DNA from: Akkermansia muciniphila
Lineage (GTDB): Bacteria > Verrucomicrobiota > Verrucomicrobiia > Verrucomicrobiales > Akkermansiaceae
NCBI GenBank assembly: GCA_947624785.1
Contig: CANQLV010000002.1
Coordinates: 62,001-126,000, forward strand
DNA length: 64,000 bases
Reading direction: 5' to 3'
The notes beneath the pieces were generated by a model. The model ran no database searches. It worked only from the letters and a program-made list of their open reading frames with translations, and had not been told where the DNA came from. This document shows positions 25,371-34,409 of the stretch, piece by piece; position 1 is the first letter of the stretch; each line of letters starts with the position of its first letter. The translations under genes were made by a program, and so were the position numbers.

Positions 25371-26264
25371 TTACGCCGGGCGTTCCGTTTTTGAGATGCC
25401 GGCCAGCACGCCGTTGACGAAGCGGGGGGATTCCGCGGAGGAGAAGCGTTCCGCCAGGCGGATGGCTTCCGAGATGACGATGGGGGCGGCCAGGTCTTTG
25501 CGGTGAAGGAGTTCATAGGCGCCCAGGCGCAGGATGGCGCGGTCAATGGCGCTGACGCGTTCCGGAGAGTAGTTTTCCAGGGTGCCGTTGATGGCGGCGT
25601 CCAGTTCGTCCCGGCGGCGCAGGATGTCTTCCCCCAGGGCTTTGGCTTCACGGTAGAGTTCATCCGCATCCTGTCCGGCTTCCACCACTTTTTTCATTTC
25701 CGCCAGGGAGGGGCGGCCGTCCGGGTGGATGAGGCAGTTGATGCGGTCGTTGATTTCCTGGAGCTTGTTGCAGGAGGAAACAAGGGGAGCCCAGATGCCG
25801 TTGTAGGCTGGGAAGTCCTTGAGGGCATCCAGCAGGCGGCGCCGCATCTGCATCAGGGTGGTGTTGAGTTCCTGCGCGGCGTCACAGGCGGCGGAAAGCT
25901 CGCCCTTGTCGTTGGAGGGGTCTTCGTGCAGGGCTTTTTTCAGTTGGAGCAGGGAGGCGTTGAATTCCCCTTCCTTGACCAGCAGGTCCTGTAGCAGGTC
26001 GCGGACGGGCAGGGTGAGGGGGTCGTGCTGAAGCTTGTCCGCCGTTTCCCGCGCACGGGTGACGAAGAGGCGCAGCTTGTCCGGATAGTCCCGGGTCAGG
26101 TGGCCGGAGACGGCCTTGGCCCTGAGCTTGCAGTAGTCCCCCCGGAAGGGTTCCATCAGGATGTCCCAGATGCCCTCGTCCTGTTCCTGCTCCGTTTCCG
26201 GAGTCTGGGAGGTGGCGTAGAGGTATTGGAGGGCTGCTTGTCTGATTTGGTTGCGTGAGAGCAT
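25371..26264 (-). CDS. nusB: Transcription antitermination factor NusB with large insertion
   Basis: NusB acts with NusE in rRNA antitermination. The N-terminal helix SRNQIRQAALQYLYATSQ and the C-terminal core from about residue 225 (DRAILRLGAYELLHRKDL, PIVISEAIRLAERFSS, RFVNGVLAGISK) match the family. Between them are roughly 160 extra residues, mostly predicted helical and acidic (~30-190). At 297 residues it is about twice the usual ~140. Similar long NusB proteins are known in Bacteroidetes and relatives (recalled family knowledge), so this is probably normal for the lineage. It sits in the glnS-ribBA-ribH-nusB-ftsY-rlmN run. Confidence 0.93.
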   Translation of the reverse strand: MLSRNQIRQAALQYLYATSQTPETEQEQDEGIWDILMEPFRGDYCKLRAKAVSGHLTRDYPDKLRLFVTRARETADKLQHDPLTLPVRDLLQDLLVKEGEFNASLLQLKKALHEDPSNDKGELSAACDAAQELNTTLMQMRRRLLDALKDFPAYNGIWAPLVSSCNKLQEINDRINCLIHPDGRPSLAEMKKVVEAGQDADELYREAKALGEDILRRRDELDAAINGTLENYSPERVSAIDRAILRLGAYELLHRKDLAAPIVISEAIRLAERFSSAESPRFVNGVLAGISKTERPA

Positions 26265-26291
26265 GGCGGTAGAGAAGAGGGAGGATGGGCC

Positions 26292-26780
26292 TTATTGCCG
26301 GGAGAGGGAGTTGAGGAAGAGTTCCGCCATGCGGGCTGCGGTGCGGGCCGCTTCCCGGCCGCGGTTGAGCTGGGAGGCGATGCAGCGGGCGAACGCCTGC
26401 TTTTCATCGTTCAGGAGCAGGACTTCATGAATGACGGGCGTGGTGAATTCCAGCGCGAGCCGCATCAGGGCCTGCGTGATGGTGGAGCCGATGAGGTCCG
26501 CGTGGTCCGTACTGCCGCGCAGGATGACTCCCAGGGCCACCACGGCGTCCGGGCGTTTTTCCGGAGAGCGGGAGAGGACGGATTTGATGGTGACCGGGAT
26601 TTCAAAGGCTCCCGGTACGCGGATGATTTCCAGCCGGACTGCGGGGAGCACGGCTTCCAGTTCTTCCGAGCAGTTGTCTACCAGGGCCTGGGTGTATTGC
26701 TCATTGTATTCCGAGGCGACGATGCAGATTTTGGCGCGCGTGCCCGTGGCGCGCTGGCGGCGTGGAAGTTCCGTGGACAT
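26292..26780 (-). CDS. ribH: 6,7-dimethyl-8-ribityllumazine synthase
   Basis: Penultimate enzyme of riboflavin synthesis, joining the pyrimidinedione and 3,4-dihydroxybutanone 4-phosphate. The 162 residues show VPGAFEIPVTIK, ALGVILRGSTDHADLIG and the helical C-terminus. It follows ribBA by 24 bases, so the two pathway steps are co-transcribed. Riboflavin synthase (ribE) and ribD are not in the window. Confidence 0.97.
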   Translation of the reverse strand: MSTELPRRQRATGTRAKICIVASEYNEQYTQALVDNCSEELEAVLPAVRLEIIRVPGAFEIPVTIKSVLSRSPEKRPDAVVALGVILRGSTDHADLIGSTITQALMRLALEFTTPVIHEVLLLNDEKQAFARCIASQLNRGREAARTAARMAELFLNSLSRQ

Positions 26781-26804
26781 GGAGGGATGAGATGGAGTGG
26801 GAGT

Positions 26805-28007
26805 TTACAGGATATGGCCCAGCTTGCATTTTTTGGTAGCCAGGTATTTGCTGTTTTGTTCGTTAGGGGGAATGACGAGGGGAACCTGTTCCGTGATTTT
26901 AATGCCGAAGCCTTCCAGCCCCACGATTTTCCGGGGGTTGTTGGTGAGCAGGCGTAGTTGGTCCGCTCCCAGATCATGCAGAATCTGGGCGCCGATGCCG
27001 TAGTCGCGAAGGTCGTCCGGGTAGCCGAGCTTGAGGTTGGCTTCCACGGTGTCCAGTCCCTGTTCCTGGAGCTTGTAGGCCTTGAGTTTTGCCGCCAGGC
27101 CGATGCCGCGGCCTTCCTGGCGCAGGTAGAGGAGCACGCCGCCTTCCTGCGCAATGCGGCGCATGGCGGTGTGGAGCTGGCTGCCGCAGTCGCACCGGCG
27201 GGAGCCGAAGACATCCCCCGTAAGGCATTCGCTGTGCACGCGCACCAGCGTGGGCTTGTCCGGGGAGATTTCCCCGTGCACCAGGGCCAGGTGGAGGGCT
27301 CCGTCCAGCTGGGATTCATAAAGGTGGCAAATGAAGTCGCCGTAGTCCGTGGGCATCTTGACGGTTTCCACCAGGCGAATCTGCTTTTCCTTGGCCCGGC
27401 GGTATTCGATAAGCTGGGCCACGGTGCAGGCTTTCAAGCCATGTGTTTTCTGGAAGCCCCCCAGGTCGCCGGCGCGCGCCATGGTGCCGTCTTCCTTCAT
27501 GATTTCACAGCAGACGCCGGCAGGCTGGAGGCCCGCCATGCGCACGAGGTCAATGGTGGCTTCCGTATGGCCGGCGCGGCGCAGCACCCCGCCGGGAACG
27601 GCGCGGAGCGGGAAAGTGTGGCCCGGCTGCACGAAGTCGTTGACGGTGGCCTTGGGGTCCGCCAGCGTGCGGATGGTCAGGGCGCGTTCCGCGGCGCTGA
27701 TGCCCGTGGTGATGCCATGGGCCGCATCCACGGAGACGGTGAAGGCGGTGGACATGTTTTCCCGGTTGACGGAGGTCATGAGCGGGAGCTGGAGTGCGTC
27801 CGCCCGTTCCGGGGAGAGCGGGGCGCAGACGAGGCCCCTGGCGTGGGTGACCATGAAGTTGATGGCTTCCGTCGTGGCGAATTCGGCGGCAATGATGAGG
27901 TCCGCCTCGTTTTCGCGGCCGGGGTCGTCCGTAACGATGATCATCCGTCCCTGCCGTATTTCTTCCACGGCTTCGTCAACGGTGCAGAATTGAAGTTGGT
28001 TGTCCAT
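26805..28007 (-). CDS. ribBA: Bifunctional DHBP synthase / GTP cyclohydrolase II
   Basis: Two-domain riboflavin enzyme of 400 residues. Residues 1-200 are RibB: TDDPGRENEADLI, PGHTFPL and RAGHTEATIDL are present. Residues ~205-400 are RibA: the zinc-binding segment SECLTGDVFGSRRCDCGSQ, RQEGRGIGL and LTNNPRKIVGLEGFGI. Both active sites look complete, so it can start both branches of the pathway. It lies 24 bases after glnS and 24 before ribH. Confidence 0.97.
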   Translation of the reverse strand: MDNQLQFCTVDEAVEEIRQGRMIIVTDDPGRENEADLIIAAEFATTEAINFMVTHARGLVCAPLSPERADALQLPLMTSVNRENMSTAFTVSVDAAHGITTGISAAERALTIRTLADPKATVNDFVQPGHTFPLRAVPGGVLRRAGHTEATIDLVRMAGLQPAGVCCEIMKEDGTMARAGDLGGFQKTHGLKACTVAQLIEYRRAKEKQIRLVETVKMPTDYGDFICHLYESQLDGALHLALVHGEISPDKPTLVRVHSECLTGDVFGSRRCDCGSQLHTAMRRIAQEGGVLLYLRQEGRGIGLAAKLKAYKLQEQGLDTVEANLKLGYPDDLRDYGIGAQILHDLGADQLRLLTNNPRKIVGLEGFGIKITEQVPLVIPPNEQNSKYLATKKCKLGHIL

Positions 28008-28031
28008 AAAAGGGGATGAAAGGAGAGGAGG

Positions 28032-29711
28032 TTATTTTTGCTTTTTGGCCCAGGAGTCCTTGAGGGCCACGGTGCGGTTGAAGACGGGGCGCTTGCCCGG
28101 CACATGGTCCCTGCGGTCCGCCACAAAGTAGCCGAGGCGTTCAAACTGGCAGCGGAATTCAGGTTCCGCTTCAGCCAGGGAGGGTTCCAGCTTGGCGTTC
28201 GTGATGACGGTCAGGGAGCCGGGATTCATGACGGAGAGGAAGCCTTCTTCCGCGGCATCCGGGTTTTCTTCCGTGAAGAGGCGGTCGTAGATGCGGATTT
28301 CACCGTCCACGGCGTCCCTGGTGCTTACCCAGTGGATGGCCGCCCGGCACTGGATTCCCTCAGGAGGGTTGGAGCCGATGGTGCCGGGGATATGCTCGCA
28401 GAAGATTTCCGTGATGTTTCCGTCCGCATCCTGACGGTAGTCCGTGCAGGTGATGCAGTAGCCGCCGCGGAGGCGCACCGTGCGGCCGGGGGCCAGGCGG
28501 AAGTATTTCTTGGGCGGGTCCAGCATGAAGTCGTCCCGTTCAATCCAGACTTCACGGGTGATGGGAAGACGGCGGGTTCCTTCTTCCGGTTTTTCCGGAT
28601 TGTTCAGCACTTCCGCCATTTCCTCCGCGCCTTCCGGCAGAGTGGTGATGGTGACCTTGAGGGGATTGAGCACGGCCATGCGGCGCGGAGCGTTGGCATT
28701 CAGGTCTTCCCTCACGCTGTATTCCAGCAGGGCCACGTCCGTGAAGCCGTTGAATTTGGTGATGCCTATGGTCTGGCAGAAGTTGCGGATGGCGGCGGGC
28801 GTGTAGCCGCGGCGGCGCATGCCGGAGACGGTGGGCATCCGGGGATCGTCCCAGCCGTTGACGTGCCCTTCCTGCACCAGCTGGAGCAGCTTGCGCTTGC
28901 TCATGACGGTGTAGGTGAGGTTGAGGCGGGCGAATTCCGTCTGGCGCGGGCGCGCCGGCACGGGGCAGTTTTCAATTACCCAGTCGTACAGGGGGCGGTG
29001 GTTTTCAAATTCCAGCGTGCAGAGGGAGTGGGTGATGTGCTCGTAGGCGTCCTCCAGCGGGTGGGCGAAGTCGTACATGGGGTAGATGCACCATGTGCTT
29101 CCCGTGTTGTGGTGTTCCGCGAACATGATGCGGTACAGCACGGGGTCCCGCATGTTCATGTTGCTGGAGGCCATGTCTATTTTGGCGCGAAGAATGGCTT
29201 TGCCTTCCGGGATTTCCCCTTTTTTCATGGCCTGGAAGCGTGCCAGGTTTTCTTCCACGGAACGGTTGCGGTAGGGGGATTCCTGGCCGGGCACGTTCAC
29301 ATTGCCGCGCTGGGCGCGTATTTCCTCCACCGTCTGTTCGTCCACGTAGGCCAGTCCCTTGTTGATGAGGGCGACGGCGCATTCGTAAAAGAAATCGAAC
29401 ATGTTGCTGGCAAAAAAGAGATTGTCCCCCCAGTCGAAGCCCAGCCAGCGGATGTCTTCCTGGATGCTGTCCACATATTCCTGGTCTTCCTTGCTGGGGT
29501 TGGTGTCGTCAAAGCGCAGGTGGCAGCGCGCGCCCGGAAATTCCTGGGCGATACCGAAATTGAGGCAGATGGATTTGGCATGTCCGATATGGAGGTAACC
29601 ATTGGGTTCCGGGGGGAAGCGGGTTACCGGTGCCTGATGCTTGCCGGAGGCAAGGTCATCAGAAATCATATCGCGGATGAAATCTCGGCGTTCGGCAGGC
29701 TGCAATGACAT
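28032..29711 (-). CDS. glnS: Glutaminyl-tRNA synthetase
   Basis: Class I synthetase that charges tRNA-Gln directly. The HIGH motif is YLHIGHAKSICLNFG and the KMSKS-like motif is VMSKRKLLQLV. The anticodon-binding beta-barrels follow (EIRIYDRLFTEENPD, NPGSLTVITNAKLE). ATG 29711 (MSLQPAERRDF, 559 residues) is preferred over 29747. A direct GlnRS means Gln-tRNA need not be made by amidotransferase here. It heads the tight minus-strand run into ribBA. Confidence 0.96.
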   Translation of the reverse strand: MSLQPAERRDFIRDMISDDLASGKHQAPVTRFPPEPNGYLHIGHAKSICLNFGIAQEFPGARCHLRFDDTNPSKEDQEYVDSIQEDIRWLGFDWGDNLFFASNMFDFFYECAVALINKGLAYVDEQTVEEIRAQRGNVNVPGQESPYRNRSVEENLARFQAMKKGEIPEGKAILRAKIDMASSNMNMRDPVLYRIMFAEHHNTGSTWCIYPMYDFAHPLEDAYEHITHSLCTLEFENHRPLYDWVIENCPVPARPRQTEFARLNLTYTVMSKRKLLQLVQEGHVNGWDDPRMPTVSGMRRRGYTPAAIRNFCQTIGITKFNGFTDVALLEYSVREDLNANAPRRMAVLNPLKVTITTLPEGAEEMAEVLNNPEKPEEGTRRLPITREVWIERDDFMLDPPKKYFRLAPGRTVRLRGGYCITCTDYRQDADGNITEIFCEHIPGTIGSNPPEGIQCRAAIHWVSTRDAVDGEIRIYDRLFTEENPDAAEEGFLSVMNPGSLTVITNAKLEPSLAEAEPEFRCQFERLGYFVADRRDHVPGKRPVFNRTVALKDSWAKKQK

Positions 29712-30135
29712 GGCGAAAATTCTACTACCAAATTTCCTTCTCTGCAAGCGTGTTCACTCGGAATGACGTGGGGCGGAACGCGGCGGATAAAGAGAGTTTT
29801 TTATCTTTTCCCGGAAGGCTCCGGTTATAAAATTTAAATAATTTATATATAGGAATGTTTGGGAATGTGGTTTTTTGATGAACGTCGGCTAAAAAATCCC
29901 CAGTCTTTTACTAGGAAAAAATGTCGCCGGCAGCTTCGTCTTGTTTTCCCTATTCTGCGGAACGGTTGGAAGTTGTAGAATATTTTAAATGTAAGACATC
30001 TAGGTTAAATTTAAAGTTCAGGAAAAAAGAGGCGGGACGGGATGGTTCGGGGAAGCGGTTGGACTGGAGTTCAATGGGACATCCTTGAAAATTTATGCAG
30101 AATAGCCGGCAAAAGGAAAGTTTGAAAGACAGGTA
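29712..30135. other. A+T-rich gap between divergent genes
   Basis: About 420 bases with no supported gene, including a very A+T-rich stretch (around 29820-29860). It would hold promoters for both glnS and the zinc-ribbon gene; no clear box pair stands out. Confidence 0.5.
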
Positions 30136-31755
30136 TTGCAAAAGAATCAAAAACGTGCATATTGGACTCCGGTGAATCTGAATTGTCCACAGTGCAAACG
30201 ACATATCAATGTTCCTTCCGCTGAGGAGGGGACCATGGTGAATTGCAGCAAATGCGGCCATGAGTTTCTTTGCGACAGGGAAAAGCTGATTCCCAAGAAG
30301 CCTTTTGCCAAGGCGAAGAAGGCGGTTTCCGTCCATACCCCCAAAGACCGCAGGGAGGCCATTCAGAGCGCCTTGATGGAAACGGGGCTGATTCAACTGA
30401 TGTGCCTTTGCGCCTCCCTGGTCATTGCCGCCGGCTGCGTCTGGCTTTTTTACAATGCCTCTTCCGAGATGGACGGGACCTTTTTCCTTTCCATGCTGCA
30501 GCAGCCCCAGCAGAAGGCGTTCGCCCTGTTTTTCGCCTGTCTTGCGGGGGGCTTGATGGCCTGCGCCGGACGCAGGCACAAGATTGTTTTCATTTTGCTG
30601 GGCTTTCTGGTGGCGGGGGGCATTGCCTCGCTGCCTTTCGTGTATCCGGTCAAACTGAATCCATCTCTGCTCAGCGGGAAGGAAGCGGTCGCCCTGGCTG
30701 AGGAGGAAGGCGTCTCCGGCTTTATCGGAATGAGCCTGGAGCAGCTGGGCGCCCAGAACGCTTCCGTTCAGAATTACGGGGAAGGGGATTTGAAGCCCCT
30801 GTTTGCCGCCATTGACCGGAAAGAGGCCCAGGGTGTTCTGGGCGTGTGGGTGGTCGGGGTGAATGCGGCCAACCGGGACATGGTGAAGGCGTATTTGAAG
30901 AGGATGGCCCAGTCTGAGGATGAACCGATTTTTTATGACCGCAAAGGCACGGGGGGCGGCTTGTTCGTGATTACTCCTACTCCCATCACATTTAAGGAGT
31001 TTGTGGACGTGGCGGCCAAGATGGGGAACGTGACTTTGCAGGACAAGGAGCGTTTTTTTGTGGAAGTGGTTCTGAATCGGGACAAGTTTGAAGCGCGCCC
31101 GGCTTCCGCCGCGTTGCAGGATGAACGCCACCAGTATTTCGTACTGGCCAATTTGAAGGAATTGTCCTGCCTGGACATCCGGCGCGTGATTGCCGCGGCA
31201 AAGCGCCTGGCGTCCGTGGAGCCGGACAAGATGCGCCATGAAGTTTCCTCCAAGCTGGTGGAGCTTCTCCGGGAGCCGTGGGGGCGTGATGCGGAATATG
31301 TGACCGCTTTGGCTTCCGCCCTCGTCGTATGGGCGGAGCCGGATAACGCGGAGGCACAGCGCGTGGTTTACTATGTGGCTACGGAGTTGAAGAAGGCGGA
31401 CTGCGAGATTCCTGCTTCTCTGGTCAGGTTTTTGCTGCACGGCCCGGAGAAGAAGAGCTTTGCGCTGCTTCTGGATGAATGGAAACAGGATCCCCAGAAA
31501 TGGGAGGACGAGTGCAAGGCCGTTGGTCCCACGGGGGAAGCCGACATTATCCGGTTGCTGAACGAGTCGGACGATTTTGTGCTGAAACGTTCCGCCGCCC
31601 GTATTCTTGGGGAAATCGGTTCGGAGGCTTCCCTGTCCGCGCTCAAGGCTTTCACCCATGACGCCGACAATGAATTGCGCCTGTGCGCGGAGCTGTCCGT
31701 GAACCTGATTGAAAAGAGGCTGGGGATAGATTCTTCCGCCAAAAGCCCCCAGTAG
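30136..31755 (+). CDS. Membrane protein with zinc ribbon and C-terminal HEAT-like repeats
   Basis: I do not recognise the gene as a whole (539 residues). Residues 13-45 form an MJ0042-like zinc ribbon with CPQC (Cys17, 20) and CSKC (Cys37, 40). Three hydrophobic segments follow (about residues 84-106, 128-142, 149-168). A soluble region of ~370 residues comes next, ending in HEAT-like helices (RSAARILGEIGSEASLSALK). The start is uncertain: TTG at 30136 opens the frame, and GTG at 30172 lies just before the ribbon. Position after an A+T-rich gap and ahead of a terminator suggests a single-gene unit. Confidence 0.72.
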   Translation: MQKNQKRAYWTPVNLNCPQCKRHINVPSAEEGTMVNCSKCGHEFLCDREKLIPKKPFAKAKKAVSVHTPKDRREAIQSALMETGLIQLMCLCASLVIAAGCVWLFYNASSEMDGTFFLSMLQQPQQKAFALFFACLAGGLMACAGRRHKIVFILLGFLVAGGIASLPFVYPVKLNPSLLSGKEAVALAEEEGVSGFIGMSLEQLGAQNASVQNYGEGDLKPLFAAIDRKEAQGVLGVWVVGVNAANRDMVKAYLKRMAQSEDEPIFYDRKGTGGGLFVITPTPITFKEFVDVAAKMGNVTLQDKERFFVEVVLNRDKFEARPASAALQDERHQYFVLANLKELSCLDIRRVIAAAKRLASVEPDKMRHEVSSKLVELLREPWGRDAEYVTALASALVVWAEPDNAEAQRVVYYVATELKKADCEIPASLVRFLLHGPEKKSFALLLDEWKQDPQKWEDECKAVGPTGEADIIRLLNESDDFVLKRSAARILGEIGSEASLSALKAFTHDADNELRLCAELSVNLIEKRLGIDSSAKSPQ

Positions 31756-31769
31756 GGACGGCGTTCGTT

Positions 31770-31807
31770 TCCGGAAGAAGGCCGGGCGGACAGGCCGGAA
31801 GGTTTTT
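31770..31807 (+). terminator. Likely terminator of the zinc-ribbon gene
   Basis: TTCCGG and CCGGAA arms enclose ~20 bases and are followed by GGTTTTTTAT. The stem is short, so confidence is moderate. Confidence 0.5.
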
Positions 31808-32110
31808 TATGTCCGGTCTGAATGGGATGCGTCGCGCCGCTCTTTTTCTGCCGAATGGTTCACGAGGCCGGAGATGACGCCTGCGTTTTTTTCTTTTACG
31901 GCTGTTTTTTCATGAAGATGCGGGGAAAATGGCAGGAGGTTTTTTTGGAGTCATTTTAAACGATCTTTCTTTCCTGCACGGCTTCCCAGTTGTTTCCCTT
32001 GTAACATTTTTACCATTTGGGCGCATTTGAGGGGAGGAAAGTTGTTTTTGTCCGGGAAGCGTCTCTTTTTTGGTTGCGGAGAAAAGCCAATTTACTAGAA
32101 TACAACGACC
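31808..32110. other. Gap upstream of the MFS gene
   Basis: About 300 bases with no supported gene. Nothing resembling a strong promoter was found, apart from a T-rich stretch ahead of the start. It presumably holds the regulatory region of the MFS gene. Confidence 0.4.
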
Positions 32111-34072
32111 ATGACAGACCAAGAAAACATGAAGGCCGCCGTTCCGGATGCGGCCAGGCGATATATGCGCTACCTCCTCATCATGGCCGGTTTGGGCGGC
32201 CTTCTTTATGGTGTGGACGTTGGCGTGATTGCTGCGGCGCTCCCCTACATTGAGCAGACGGCTGGTTTTAACCCCTCCCAGCTTTCCCAGGTGGTGGCTG
32301 CCGTGCTGTTCGGCAGCGTGCTTTCTTCCCTGTTTGCGGGCTACCTGGCCGACAAGATGGGACGCAAGGCGTTGATTACCGTAGCGGCCGCCTTGTTCAC
32401 GGTGAGTATTCCCGTGATCTGCCTTTCCCAGGAAGTGTTCGGCATCATGCTGCTGGGCCGTATTCTCCAGGGCGCCAGCGCCGGTATTGTAGGCGTGGTG
32501 GTTCCCCTGTACCTGGCTGAGTGCTTGAGCGCGGAATCCCGTGGCAAAGGGACGGGGATGTTCCAGTTCCTGCTGACGGTGGGCCTGGTGTTCGCCGCCG
32601 TAGTCGGTCTGCTTGCCGCCAGTTATGTGGGCGGCGTGGAAAATTCCGGAGCGAGCGAGGAAACGCTGACTTCCGCCAAGATTTTTGCGTGGCAGGCCAT
32701 TTTCTGGGTTTGCGCCGTTCCCGGCCTTTTCCTGTTCTTCGGGTCCTTCCGTTTGAGCGAATCCCCCCGCTATCTGTTCCGCCGCGGCCGCAAGGATGAA
32801 GCCATGTCCGTGCTGGTACGCAGTTACGGAGAGGTGCGCGCCAAGGAAGTGTTTGATGAAATGGTTCACATTGAAGAGGAAGAGAAGCAGAAAGCGGAGG
32901 AACTCAAGAAGCAGAGTTCTTCCGGAGAGTCCCTTCTTCAGCGCAAGTACATTTATCCCTTCGTTCTGGCGGTGCTCGTCCTGGCGTTTACGCAGGCTAC
33001 GGGTATCAACTCCGTGCTGAATTACTCCGTGAAGGTGTTCCAGCAGGCGGGCCTGGAAGGCACCACCGCCAACTGGGCGGACTTCACCATCAAGGTGGTG
33101 AACTGCTTGATGACCATCGTCGCCATGATCCTGGTGGACCGCAAGGGCCGCAAGTTCCTGCTCAAGATCGGTACCGCCGGCATTGTGGTGGGCCTGCTCG
33201 GCACCGGGTTCCTGTTCAATAATGTGGAAAAAGCCCGCAAGGACGTAACCACGGACGTGGCCGCCCTGCTGGCCGCCCAGAGCCCTTCCGTCCAGAAGGA
33301 ATTTGACCAGGGCAAGGACATAGGCTCCATCCGCACGCTGCAGTTGGAACGCACGCCCGATTCCCCCTTCGTCAAGAACCTGCTTGCCAAGAACGGCATG
33401 GGCGACAAGGACATCAACAGGATGCAGCTCATCATCACCTATGACCAGCCGGAAGCCAATCCCGCCTGGTACCAGTTCCTGATGGGTTCTTCCACCCAGC
33501 TTTCCGTGGTGGAATTCTCCGAGCTGACCAAGGATGCCAAGGATATCAAGAAGGAAGAGGACAAGGCTTCCCTGGCTGTGATCAAGGCCGTTCCGGATTC
33601 CACCAACAAGATGGTGGTGAACGGCAAGGACGGCTATGCCATGAAGCCCGTTTCCATCCTGAAGGCGGAACTGGGCGAAAAGCCGGATACCTCCATGGGC
33701 TGGGGCGTGACCGCCTTCTTCATCATCTTCATCGCGTTTTATGCCACCGGTCCCGGCGTGTGCGTCTGGCTGGCCCTGTCCGAACTGATGCCGGCCCGCA
33801 TCCGTTCCAACGGCATGGCGATTGCGCTGCTGATCAACCAGCTTGTTTCCACGATCATTGCCGGTTCCTTCCTCCCGTGGGTGGGAAGCTGCGGCTATTC
33901 CGGCGTGTTCTTTACGCTGGGCGGCATTACGGTGCTGTACTTCATTACGGTGACCTTCTTCCTGCCTGAAACCAAGGGCCGTTCCCTGGAGGAAATTGAA
34001 GGCTACTTCACAACAGGCAAGATGCCGGAAGATCTCAAGATGATCGGTGAAGGCATTGAAGCGGAAGAATAA
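32111..34072 (+). CDS. Sugar-porter-like MFS transporter with large inserted domain
   Basis: Sugar-porter-family MFS protein of 653 residues, about 150 longer than usual. Signatures are GYLADKMGRK (77-86), SESPRYLF (216-223), DRKGRK (343-348) and PETKGRSLEEIE (619-630). Twelve hydrophobic helices are visible: six before a charged loop (~252-280, EEEEKQKAEELKK), three more to ~370, and three after ~530. Residues ~371-529 between helices 9 and 10 are a hydrophilic insert. In sugar porters that loop faces outside, so the insert is predicted to be periplasmic. It may carry a binding or partner domain; no fold is recognised. The substrate is unknown, though mucin sugars are plausible. Confidence 0.88.
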   Translation: MTDQENMKAAVPDAARRYMRYLLIMAGLGGLLYGVDVGVIAAALPYIEQTAGFNPSQLSQVVAAVLFGSVLSSLFAGYLADKMGRKALITVAAALFTVSIPVICLSQEVFGIMLLGRILQGASAGIVGVVVPLYLAECLSAESRGKGTGMFQFLLTVGLVFAAVVGLLAASYVGGVENSGASEETLTSAKIFAWQAIFWVCAVPGLFLFFGSFRLSESPRYLFRRGRKDEAMSVLVRSYGEVRAKEVFDEMVHIEEEEKQKAEELKKQSSSGESLLQRKYIYPFVLAVLVLAFTQATGINSVLNYSVKVFQQAGLEGTTANWADFTIKVVNCLMTIVAMILVDRKGRKFLLKIGTAGIVVGLLGTGFLFNNVEKARKDVTTDVAALLAAQSPSVQKEFDQGKDIGSIRTLQLERTPDSPFVKNLLAKNGMGDKDINRMQLIITYDQPEANPAWYQFLMGSSTQLSVVEFSELTKDAKDIKKEEDKASLAVIKAVPDSTNKMVVNGKDGYAMKPVSILKAELGEKPDTSMGWGVTAFFIIFIAFYATGPGVCVWLALSELMPARIRSNGMAIALLINQLVSTIIAGSFLPWVGSCGYSGVFFTLGGITVLYFITVTFFLPETKGRSLEEIEGYFTTGKMPEDLKMIGEGIEAEE

Positions 34073-34092
34073 TCTTCCCTCCTGTGGTTTTC

Positions 34093-34126
34093 AAAGCCGC
34101 CTCCCTGTCCGGGGGGCGGCTTTTTC
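34093..34126 (+). terminator. Terminator of the MFS gene
   Basis: AAAGCCGCC and GGCGGCTTT form the stem, with TTTTT following. It lies about 20 bases after the MFS stop. Confidence 0.85.
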
Positions 34127-34409
34127 ATGTTCCGCCAGAGGAAAATGTTTGCTCCATGGCTCCGGAAACCTGGCTGTTCCGGGCTTCCGGCATTTCCGGA
34201 AGGAGCATGCCGGGCGTGTTTAAAGACCGGAAGAGGCGGCTTGCGTAAGGTCTCTTTTGTACCGGAGAGGTCTGGGGATGAATCCGGAAAGGGCAGGTCA
34301 AGGCTCTGCTGCGGCTCGCTTGAAAGGCCCGTGGAGGGCGGGAACGGGCAGACCCCTTTTTCCGCTTTCACTGGAAAGGAGGATGGCGGCAACGTCCGCG
34401 AAAATGACG
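34127..34409. other. Gap between convergent genes
   Basis: About 280 bases between the MFS terminator and the end of the ankyrin gene. No feature is supported. Confidence 0.4.

Noticed and set aside
28038..29708. Long plus-strand frame opposite glnS
   Set aside because: Shadow of glnS; Val/His/Gly-rich without family likeness.
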